Below, in pieces: positions 24,729-30,982 of a DNA stretch of 64,000 nucleotides. The notes beneath the pieces are model-generated. The model saw only the letters and a list, made by a program, of their open reading frames with translations. It was not told where the DNA came from and searched no databases. A program made the position numbers and the translations under genes. Position 1 is the stretch's first letter; every line of letters starts with the position of its first letter. The stretch is from JBOGNO01 sp050747245 (GTDB lineage Bacteria; Acidobacteriota; Terriglobia; Acidiferrales; UBA7541): positions 1 to 64,000 of the forward strand of contig JBOGNO010000002.1 in assembly GCA_050747245.1 (NCBI GenBank). The letters are read 5' to 3'.

Positions 24729-25459
24729 TTTTTCTTCCCCGCGAACCGCGCAAGATCGATCCGCGATTTCAGGATCACGCGCATCTGCTGCTGCAATTTG
24801 TTCACGGTCATGCTTCCATCCATCAGCACGAACCGGTCGTTCTCGATCATCTTGTCGTAGTTTTCGAGAATTCTTTCTTGAAAAATCCGGAAGCTTTCCG
24901 CGCGGTCGAGCGAAAGCCCCAGATCCATGCCAGCCTCGTAATATTTCAGCTTCGGACGTCCCGCGAGGATACGATTCACGGCAATCTCCAGCGGCGCGCG
25001 GAAATAAAACGTGATGTCGGGAATCGGCGCGAACCGGTAGAGATTCCGCAGCCAGTGGGGCGCGCAGCCACGGGCTGCGTCGCGCGCAAACGCCGTGTAA
25101 ATGTAGCGGTCCGCAAGCACCAGGTATCCGCCGTGCAGCAGCGGAAGGATTTGCCGTTCGCAGCGGTCTGCGAAATCCGCAGCGTGCAGCAATGAAAATG
25201 TTACCGGCGTCAGCAGCCTGCGCTGTTTTCCGCGCCGCGTTGCGGATTTCACCAGCGGCGACGAATTCCATTCCGTAAAATGCAGCCGGAATCCTCCGAT
25301 TTCGAGCCAGCGCTTCAGCAGATACAGCTGCGTGCTTTTTCCGGAGCCGTCCGTTCCTTCGACCACGATCAGCGCGCCAGGATAGGGGCGCGCCGTGGTG
25401 CGGGCGGCCTCAGCGGCTTGTTGCTCCGTAGCAGCTCCTTGGTTTTCGGTTGTCGCCAT
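24725..25459 (-). CDS. Thymidylate-kinase-like protein (canonical P-loop)
   Basis: 244 residues: a 27-residue Ala/Thr/Gln-rich leader, then the TMK domain with Walker A EGTDGSGKST (Lys41), LADRYIYTAFARDAARG and PDITFYFRAPLEIAVNRIL. Length and motifs fit dTMP kinase. Its position as first gene of an operon with a paralogue, ppx and sixA is unlike the usual housekeeping tmk-holB context. It may therefore act on another phosphorylated substrate connected with phosphate or polyphosphate metabolism. It overlaps the next gene by 4 bp. Confidence 0.86.
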   Translation of the reverse strand: MATTENQGAATEQQAAEAARTTARPYPGALIVVEGTDGSGKSTQLYLLKRWLEIGGFRLHFTEWNSSPLVKSATRRGKQRRLLTPVTFSLLHAADFADRCERQILPLLHGGYLVLADRYIYTAFARDAARGCAPHWLRNLYRFAPIPDITFYFRAPLEIAVNRILAGRPKLKYYEAGMDLGLSLDRAESFRIFQERILENYDKMIENDRFVLMDGSMTVNKLQQQMRVILKSRIDLARFAGKKK

Positions 25460-25646
25460 TCTCTTCCCGCCGCTTGAAACCTGCCCTGCTCGATTATACT
25501 TTAGCAGATGAATGCACGGTTACACCCGGATTGCTATTTGGCGTGCTGTGTAGCGACGAGAAGCTACAACAGATGGAAGGCCCCTTGCCAGTGAAAGCTG
25601 CAGGAGTTTGAATCGCCCTTGAGCTTCGATGTGCGAGCCGCAGGCT

Positions 25647-26338
25647 TCAGGGAGTGGGAATCGTGGCCTGTACCGGCGGAGACGAAAACGCGCTCTCGCG
25701 TCCTACCGCGTCCACGGCCGTCACCACAAAAAAATAGGTTTGTCCAGCTTGCACCGTCGTGTCGGTAAAAGGGCTTTGCACCAGGCTGGAATTCAAACGA
25801 CTGAACGGGCCAGTCAAATCCATTCCGCGGTAGACGTTGTAGCCCACAACGGCGGAAGTGCTGGGAGTCCAGGTCAGCGTCGCCGAATGTTTCGTAGGGG
25901 GAGAGTTCGAGGCGATGCCCGACAGCCCCACTGTCATCGTCGAATTTGCCGCGTCGCTGAAAATCGTAATCATCCCCGTTTCCATGCCCGTTCCGGTGGG
26001 AGAAAATTTGACAGAGAAATTTGCGGACTGGCCTCCCATCAGCGTCAGCGGCGTCGCAATGCCCGAAATTGAAAAATCACTGCCCTGCAGGCCGATCGAA
26101 GAAATCACGAACGAGGCTTGGCCGCTATTGCTCAGCGCCACGCTGCTCGTCTGCGAAGTTCCGTCTTGGACAGTTCCAAAGGTGACGCTGGTCGGTTGAA
26201 CGTTAAGTCGCGAGGATCCTGCTGCATGGTGAGGTTGGCTGCTAACGGAACTACCGCATCCGGAAGAAGCAACAAGAGCAAGGGAAACAAGTGCTGCCCC
26301 CAGATGATTGCCCCATTGGCACGACGAGAAAAATTCAA
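25647..26338 (-). CDS. Hydin/SPD-2-like plus fibronectin-III lipoprotein, probable 5' frameshift
   Basis: The main frame, open to a GTG at 26531, encodes a lipobox region LALVASSGCGSS. This is followed by an ASPM-SPD-2-Hydin-type immunoglobulin-like domain (PTSVTFGTVQDGTSQTSSVAL to FSPTGTGMETG) and a fibronectin type III domain (SATLTWTPSTSAVVGYNVYRG to the end). Its upstream part is not signal-peptide-like. In the next frame, a TTG at 26338 encodes MNFSRRANGAIIWG, an ideal positively charged n-region. The two frames join at the C5 run at 26297-26301 (G5 on the coding strand). One extra G would fuse them into a perfect lipoprotein signal. I take the gene to start at 26338 with a one-base loss, or a sequencing error. 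It is probably anchored in the outer envelope. Confidence 0.72.
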
Positions 26339-26670
26339 ACTGATGTTCTAATGAGAATCCGAAAATTCGGCCGTGTTCCCCGTTTCCCCCCAATAGACCC
26401 CCGGGTCCCCAAGAGATAAACGGTAACTGCGTGCAAATTACTTGCCAAATTCCGATGCGAGGAAAGCGTTCATTTTGAGGGCAAGAGGAATTCTTCCGCC
26501 CCACACGATGTAGTAAGTAATTCCCTTGCACGAAAAAATTGCATCGTTAAGCTTTGACATCCGCGGGTTCAGACTGTATCCAGTAGCCAACCAGGGTTCA
26601 CGAGTGCGCGGCAAGGCCGCGAGGAAGATGCGGCGCACGGACGAGAAATGCGACCAAGGAGAACAATTTC

Positions 26671-27597
26671 ATGCGCAGGTTTCTGATCGACACGGACACT
26701 GCTTCAGATGACGCTGTGGCCATCCTGATGGCGCTCCGGACTTCGGAAGTGCAAGTGGATGCCATCACCATCGTCTCGGGCAACGTCCCCGCGGAAATGG
26801 GCGCCCGGAACGCGGGCACCGTCGCCGAACTCTGTAGCAAGGACACTCCCGTCTTCATCGGCTGCGACAGGCCGCTCGAACGCGAGCCGCGCTACGCATA
26901 CTTTTTTCACGGCCCGGACGGAATGGGCGGGATGAACTATCCGGCGCCGAAGCGACCGGCGGAAAAAGAGCATGGTGTAGACGCGCTCATACGGCTCATT
27001 CGCGCGCGGCCCGGCGAGTACACGCTGGTCACACTGGGGCCGCTGACAAACATCGCCACGGCGCTGAGCCGCGCTCCGGAGATCGCACATAAATTGCGCG
27101 CAGTTTTTGTCATGGGCGGCGCAGCGTGCACGGTGGGAAATATCACGCCGGCGGCAGAGTTCAATATCTGGGTGGATCCGGAAGCGGCGCGAATCGTGTT
27201 CCACTCCGGCTTGCCGATCCTGATGGTCGGGTGGGAGCATTGCCGCGGAGAAGCGGCGCTCGACGCGAAAGATATGGGGGAGGTGCGAAGCTTCAGGACG
27301 CCATTCGCGGATTTCGCGCTCGATTGCAACCGCGCGGCGCTGCGCGCCAGCATGGAATGGACGCACGAACCCGGGCTGACGCTTCCCGACCCGGTGACCA
27401 TGGCGATCGCGCTTGACGCATCGGTGTGCACGCGGCGCGGGAAGCATTTCGTCGAAGTGGAAACTTCGAGCGAACTCACGCGCGGCATGACCGTGGTGGA
27501 CGAGCTCGGGGTCACGAACAAATCTCCGAACATCGAAGTCTGCTGGAAAATTGATTTCGCGAAATGGAAACAGACGCTCTATCGCGCGCTGCGCTGA
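26671..27597 (+). CDS. Inosine-uridine-preferring nucleoside hydrolase family protein
   Basis: 308 residues. The calcium-binding aspartate cluster DTDTASDDAVAI at the N-terminus is diagnostic, with LVTLGPLTNIATAL, VFVMGGAACTVGNITPAAEFNIWVDPEAA and a C-terminal histidine region WEHCRGEAALD supporting it. It hydrolyses the N-glycosidic bond of purine or pyrimidine ribosides to base and ribose. The free bases could feed the guanine/xanthine route encoded at 3366-11519, but the two loci are 15 kb apart. A strong AAGGAG Shine-Dalgarno precedes the ATG. It converges with msrA. Confidence 0.9.
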   Translation: MRRFLIDTDTASDDAVAILMALRTSEVQVDAITIVSGNVPAEMGARNAGTVAELCSKDTPVFIGCDRPLEREPRYAYFFHGPDGMGGMNYPAPKRPAEKEHGVDALIRLIRARPGEYTLVTLGPLTNIATALSRAPEIAHKLRAVFVMGGAACTVGNITPAAEFNIWVDPEAARIVFHSGLPILMVGWEHCRGEAALDAKDMGEVRSFRTPFADFALDCNRAALRASMEWTHEPGLTLPDPVTMAIALDASVCTRRGKHFVEVETSSELTRGMTVVDELGVTNKSPNIEVCWKIDFAKWKQTLYRALR

Positions 27598-27633
27598 TTT
27601 TTGTTCGCGGAATTTTTTCGGTGGCGGCGCGGC

Positions 27634-28107
27634 TCAGAAATGACATTGCGAGATTCCGTTTTTTTCGAAGTAACGCTGGTGATATTCCTCGGCGCGCCAG
27701 AATTCTTTCGCCGGAACAATCTCCGTGACAATTTTGCGGTCGCCGAGCTTGCCAGAATTCTGCAAGCGGTCGCGGGAAGCGATCGCGGCGGCTTCCTGCG
27801 CGGGCGAATGAAAGAAAATCGCGGAGCGGTATTGCGTGCCGACGTCGGGGCCCTGACGGTTGAGCGTGGTGGGGTTGTGAAGGCTCCAGAATTTTTCGAC
27901 CAATTGCTCGTAGCTGACCTGCTGTGAATCGAATTCGATTTCGACGGCTTCGGCGTGGCCGGTCGTGTGCGAGCAGACCAGTTTGTAGGTCGGGTTCGGA
28001 AGGTGGCCGCCGGTGTATCCAGAAATCACGGACGCGACCCCCGGCATTTCGCGGAAGGCGGCTTCGACTCCCCAGAAGCAACCTGCGGCAAACGTGGCCT
28101 TCTCCAT
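27634..28107 (-). CDS. msrA: Peptide methionine-S-sulfoxide reductase
   Basis: 157 residues, near the minimal MsrA length. The catalytic motif AAGCFWGVEAAF is at residues about 8-19. YTGGHLPNPTYKLVCSHTTGHAEAVEI is the standard MsrA core, and QYRSAIFFHS and YHQRYFEKNG follow. A cysteine close to the C-terminus (ISQCHF) can act as resolving residue. It reduces methionine S-sulfoxide with thioredoxin. It is a single gene, with no msrB in the window. Confidence 0.95.
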   Translation of the reverse strand: MEKATFAAGCFWGVEAAFREMPGVASVISGYTGGHLPNPTYKLVCSHTTGHAEAVEIEFDSQQVSYEQLVEKFWSLHNPTTLNRQGPDVGTQYRSAIFFHSPAQEAAAIASRDRLQNSGKLGDRKIVTEIVPAKEFWRAEEYHQRYFEKNGISQCHF

Positions 28108-28326
28108 TCATCTCCCCCAAAGCGCAGCTTTGAAAGCCATTTTATGACATAGCCGACCGCAAAATCCTGAAAAAGTGGGTCGGGTTATGAAAATCGCACT
28201 TCCCAAGAGACCGAATCCTGATGATTTGGGCCGGTCGCAAGCCTTCGGCACTGACGATGGAGGCGGCTGAATGACCTCGCAAATTGTGGTACTAGGACCC
28301 GTATTGAAAATGATTGTATTGTATCG
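28108..28326. other. Intergenic region left of the IS element
   Basis: About 220 bp between msrA and the proposed left end of the IS1595-type element. No ORF or clear regulatory signal was recognised. With the IS leader it makes a 430-bp stretch without protein-coding sequence. Confidence 0.5.
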
Positions 28327-28360
28327 ATTGATTTTCGAGATTATTTACTTGACAAAAGTA
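28327..28360 (+). repeat. Left inverted repeat of IS1595-type element
   Basis: Pairs with 30343-30378 in inverted orientation. Outer ATTGATT, then CGAGATTATTTACTT, a G/C mismatch, and ACAAAAGTA. There is a 2-nt length difference near the outer end. The -35 of the transposase promoter lies within it. Confidence 0.7.
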
Positions 28361-28377
28361 CGGCAATAGGCTACGAT
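28349..28377 (+). promoter_or_regulatory. Sigma70-type promoter of the transposase, inside the left IR
   Basis: TTGACA at 28349-28354 (perfect -35), a 17-bp spacer and TACGAT at 28372-28377 (5 of 6? 4-5 matches to TATAAT, with A and T at key positions). Transcription would start near 28384, leaving a leader of about 150 nt before the transposase ATG. Confidence 0.72.
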
Positions 28378-28464
28378 TTGGGTTGTGAGACATATCTTTC
28401 AACCCCTCTTAGGCTTAGCGGCAGAAGCCGATACTCGGATGGCTTGCCGGATGTCCCGTTTGAT

Positions 28465-28494
28465 GGAAGCCAACAGCTTCCTTGTTGGCACTTC
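28465..28494 (+). promoter_or_regulatory. Leader hairpin upstream of transposase
   Basis: GCCAACA at 28469-28475 pairs perfectly with TGTTGGC at 28483-28489 around a 7-nt loop. Outer GGAA at 28465-28468 can pair with TTCC at 28492-28495 across a 2-nt bulge. It lies in the untranslated leader, about 45 nt before the start codon, and could limit transposase expression. Confidence 0.55.
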
Positions 28495-28536
28495 CTTCAA
28501 CAGCTTCTTTCTTCCCTTTTCCATGAGAGGTGTCCT

Positions 28537-29427
28537 ATGAATCTAATTGATATAAACACGATGTTCCCCACAGATGAAAAGTGCCGCGAACTGCTTGGCC
28601 GCTTGCGCTGGCCCGCTGGCCCTGAGTGCCCGCGCTGCAAGACCAAGGCCGTCGAACTCGAAACCGAGAGACAGATTTTCTACTGCAAGGATTGCGACTA
28701 CCAGTTCACCGTAACGGCTGGAACGATTTTCAATGACTCCCACTTGGCGCTCACAAAATGGTTCATAGCAACGCTGCTGCTCTGTGAAGCGAAGAAAGGA
28801 ATGTCCGCCTGTCAGATTCAGCGCACGCTCGGAATCAGCTACAAGACGGCATGGTATCTCTGCCACAGAATCCGCGCAGCAATGGCCGAAGTGGATAAGC
28901 CAATGCTCAGTGGCGAGATCGAAATGGATGAAACCTATGTCGGCGGACGCGGAATTGGCACTGGACGGCGCGGGCGAGGAACCAAGAAGCGTCCAGTTAT
29001 CGGCATCCGTCAGCGCAATGGCGAACTCCGTCTGTTTCATTCCAAGGACGTGACGGGCCGCTCGCTCGAAAAATTCCTCCGCGAGAATGTTGGGAAGGAT
29101 GTGGATATGTTTTGCACCGATGAATTCAGCGTCTATCGCGGAGTTGCAAAAAGGATGGGACTCAAGGCGCAGCACAAAGTTGTCCAGCACAGTACCAAGG
29201 AATATGTGCGCGGGAACGCTCACACCAACACCGTCGAATCCGCTTTCTCTCTTTTCAAGCGCGGGCTTCGTGGAACGTGGCACAAATTGAGCGCCAAGCA
29301 TCTGCAAGCCTATCTCGAAGAAATGACGTTCCGCTTCAATCGCAGAAAGCGTTCCGATTTGTTCGTTGATACCCTGCGTCATATGATTACGGCTCCGGTG
29401 CTCACTTTCGAGAAACTGACAGCCTGA
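28537..29427 (+). CDS. IS1595-family transposase (ISXO2-like)
   Basis: 296 residues. An N-terminal zinc ribbon (C31-P-R-C34 and C50-K-D-C53) is followed by the helix-turn-helix-like MSACQIQRTLGISYKTAWYLCHRIR. The catalytic domain is of DDE type: IEMDETYVGG, DMFCTDEFSVYRG and NAHTNTVESAFSLFKRGLRG, the last typical of IS1595/ISXO2 transposases. The frame is open to 28378, but that codon lies immediately after the promoter -10 and before its start site. The ATG at 28537, preceded by GAGAGGTG, is therefore the real start. The protein appears full-length and intact. Confidence 0.92.
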   Translation: MNLIDINTMFPTDEKCRELLGRLRWPAGPECPRCKTKAVELETERQIFYCKDCDYQFTVTAGTIFNDSHLALTKWFIATLLLCEAKKGMSACQIQRTLGISYKTAWYLCHRIRAAMAEVDKPMLSGEIEMDETYVGGRGIGTGRRGRGTKKRPVIGIRQRNGELRLFHSKDVTGRSLEKFLRENVGKDVDMFCTDEFSVYRGVAKRMGLKAQHKVVQHSTKEYVRGNAHTNTVESAFSLFKRGLRGTWHKLSAKHLQAYLEEMTFRFNRRKRSDLFVDTLRHMITAPVLTFEKLTA

Positions 29428-29444
29428 TTTTGAATAATTCCTGA

Positions 29445-30278
29445 TCACTTGTATGTGATTGGAAATCTCTTCAAAAGCTTGATAGCCTCTTCCACGCTAG
29501 GCGGTCGCTTTGGTCTCCCATTTTCTTCCCACTGTTTCTTGATGCTTTCAATCTCCTTGTCACCATAAAATTCTGGGCAATCCTTCCCACTTTGATAGAC
29601 AAGCAGGGTCGTGAATTTCCCTACATGGGGGTCAGTCTCTGCTGTGAATTTTGCTGCACAAACTTCATAAAGCAAGCCTTCGTAAGTAGGCCGATGCTTT
29701 TCATCAATGAGAAACATTGAGGTTAGGGCCTGATAAGAACCACTCCCTATAGCCCAGAATCCAATAGAATCGAAGTTCTTATAAACCCCAGGGTGAGATA
29801 TCGTGAAAACATGGCTGCGTTTGAATTTGTCAAAGCCAGCGACAATAAAAGAGCAACCCAAGTCAAACCGCTCAACCCTTCCCCACATGTCAGAAAAAAT
29901 TGGAGACCCTAATAATTTTCGACCGCTAGTAAAAAGCATTTCGTGCGTGATGGCATGTGGCCTTAGAATCGCGTTCGCTACAGCCTCATCACGTTCTTCG
30001 TGATAGGCTTCTACAAACGCATCTTTCACTTCCTCTAATGTTTTTTCTGGCGGATATTCTTTGCGTTGATAATGAAATCCAAGCTTTTGCCTAACCCTAT
30101 CCCAAATCGGTACTGCACTTGTTATGTCATCTGCTGAAACCATCGCGCACCAACTTTGATGGATTGGGTCAACCTTGGTTATCGTGCAATCCGCCGACAT
30201 CCCGTCTACTGCAACCTTGCGGTCAGAAATTGCAATAATCCACTCGTCTAAAACCGTTGCTGCAATGCAAACAGTCAC
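29445..30278 (-). CDS. Ntn-hydrolase (proteasome/HslV-like) passenger protein of the IS element
   Basis: 277 residues. The open frame extends to 30326, but that codon overlaps the promoter -10. The GTG at 30278, preceded by GGGGGTG, is the plausible start and yields M-TVCIAATV. After methionine removal Thr is residue 1. Asp18 (ISDRKV) and Lys34 (TITKVDP) then fall one position from the T1/D17/K33 catalytic residues of HslV and proteasome beta subunits. SADDITSAV resembles the glycine-rich turn region. The rest is less conserved. I infer an autoprocessed N-terminal-nucleophile hydrolase, protease or amidase; no substrate can be named. It is convergent with the transposase and transcribed from the right IR. 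Confidence 0.65.
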   Translation of the reverse strand: MTVCIAATVLDEWIIAISDRKVAVDGMSADCTITKVDPIHQSWCAMVSADDITSAVPIWDRVRQKLGFHYQRKEYPPEKTLEEVKDAFVEAYHEERDEAVANAILRPHAITHEMLFTSGRKLLGSPIFSDMWGRVERFDLGCSFIVAGFDKFKRSHVFTISHPGVYKNFDSIGFWAIGSGSYQALTSMFLIDEKHRPTYEGLLYEVCAAKFTAETDPHVGKFTTLLVYQSGKDCPEFYGDKEIESIKKQWEENGRPKRPPSVEEAIKLLKRFPITYK

Positions 30279-30324
30279 GCCACACCCCCAATCGAACGGC
30301 CTTGGCGGCCGTCGATAGGGAATC

Positions 30325-30354
30325 ACGATACACCTACTTCAATACTTTTGTGAA
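30325..30354 (-). promoter_or_regulatory. Promoter of the passenger gene, inside the right IR
   Basis: On the minus strand TTCACA (30354-30349), an 18-bp spacer and TATCGT (30330-30325). It mirrors the transposase promoter in the left inverted repeat. The predicted start is about 40 nt upstream of the GTG at 30278. Confidence 0.6.
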
Positions 30355-30378
30355 GTAAATAATCTCGATGCAATCAAT
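30343..30378 (-). repeat. Right inverted repeat of IS1595-type element
   Basis: Reverse complement reads ATTGATTGCAT, then CGAGATTATTTACTT, one mismatched base, and ACAAAAGTA, matching the left arm. Similarity continues more weakly into the promoter region to about 30323. Confidence 0.7.
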
Positions 30379-30496
30379 ATTTTGGTGTAGAGATTGATTT
30401 CTGCTGGAGGTCGGAGGATCGAGGTTGGAGGTTGGAGTGCGACACCCCTCGGCCTGTGGGGCACGGCTCGTAAATTTGGAATTCGTAACTCGCATA

Positions 30497-30577
30497 TGTG
30501 TCTCGATTAGGATTTGCTCCGAGCTTTTGTTTTCAATGACTTAGCCTCCATCTTGTTTCTGGGTGTGTCTCGATTAG
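30497..30577. repeat. 14-nt direct repeat TGTGTCTCGATTAG, two copies
   Basis: Identical copies at 30497-30510 and 30564-30577, 67 nt apart. They flank the segment downstream of the orphan promoter, which suggests a local duplication or the scars of an insertion. Confidence 0.7.
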
Positions 30578-30605
30578 AAAATGTTGTCCCTGCAAGAGTC
30601 GTAAT

Positions 30606-30621
30606 GGGGGAGTTGTCCCCC
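30606..30621 (-). repeat. Short hairpin GGGGGA-caac-TCCCCC
   Basis: A perfect 6-bp stem with a 4-nt loop, about 35 nt downstream of the orphan promoter on its transcribed strand. There is no T-run after it. Confidence 0.5.
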
Positions 30622-30653
30622 GACCCGCTAAATTGTTTGATTTCAATAGGGTA

Positions 30654-30682
30654 AGTATAACATAGGTTAAGCAGAAAGTCAA
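30654..30682 (-). promoter_or_regulatory. Strong orphan promoter (TTGACT-17-TATACT)
   Basis: On the minus strand TTGACT (30682-30677), an exact 17-bp spacer and TATACT (30659-30654): five of six consensus bases in each box. It points toward the IS element, but no ORF of credible length follows. A short ATG frame of 14 codons (MEAKSLKTKARSKS) occurs about 110 nt downstream. Confidence 0.65.
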
Positions 30683-30849
30683 GTACCGGGACTAGGAATA
30701 CTGAGCGGCCGCGGGCCCAGCGCCACAAATACAAGAGCTCGCAGCTGACGTTGTGGCATAAGTGTAAATCTTCGTACTCGGATTTGGCGAGGCGGCGACG
30801 AAATGGGTGGGATGGGATTAGCGGTACAAAAAAGAGACGAAGAGTTTTA

Positions 30850-30892
30850 AGAGAGATTCTTCGTCCGCCCAGGCGGACTCAGAATGACAACG
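30850..30892 (+). repeat. Dispersed palindromic repeat, copy A (intergenic)
   Basis: A 43-bp unit centred on GTCCGCCCAGGCGGAC, with an AGAGAGATTCTTC left side and a CTCAGAATGAC right side. About 39 of 43 bases match copy B at 33059-33101. Confidence 0.8.
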
Positions 30893-30982
30893 TTTTTTGG
30901 GGAGCAAAGTGAGAGAGAGAGCAAGCCAGGCGCCACAGAATTCAAGGCATGTAGATGGCGGGATGAACCGGCCGGTAGAGTC

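Larger units (their letters stand above)
28327..30378. mobile_element. IS1595-type element with passenger gene
   Basis: An approximately 2.05-kb unit bounded by imperfect inverted repeats (28327-28360 and 30343-30378). It contains a convergent transposase and an Ntn-hydrolase-like gene whose stops are 17 bp apart. The arms share the block CGAGATTATTTACTT followed, after one mismatched base, by ACAAAAGTA, and both begin outward with ATTGATT. The IS1595 family is known to include members with passenger genes. No 8-bp target duplication could be identified at these exact ends (TTGTATCG on the left versus ATTTTGGT on the right). The true tips may therefore be slightly different, or the copy is old. 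Local sequence looks AT-richer than the surrounding genes. Confidence 0.65.
30379..30982. other. 600-bp non-coding region with orphan promoter and repeats
   Basis: No convincing gene. It contains a purine-rich GGAGGTTGGAGGTTGGAG stretch near 30420-30440, a 14-nt direct repeat (30497-30510 and 30564-30577), a strong minus-strand promoter, a 6-bp G/C hairpin and one copy of the dispersed palindromic repeat. A 75-codon minus frame (30507-30734) covers the promoter and is not believed to be a gene. Confidence 0.6.

Noticed and set aside
23913..25271. 452-codon version of the second thymidylate-kinase-like protein
   Set aside because: Its first 180 codons lie in a different frame inside the preceding kinase gene and are arginine-rich; the ATG at 24728 gives a normal protein and the usual 4-bp overlap.
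28319..30386. 8-bp target-site duplication around the IS element
   Set aside because: The bases immediately outside the proposed repeats (TTGTATCG and ATTTTGGT) do not match. A shared GATTGATTT occurs at 28326-28334 and 30392-30400, but using it would break the symmetry of the ends, so no duplication is claimed.
30507..30734. 75-codon minus frame in the non-coding region
   Set aside because: It covers the strong orphan promoter, so most of it would lie upstream of the transcription start; composition is not protein-like. Only its last 14 codons could be translated from that promoter.
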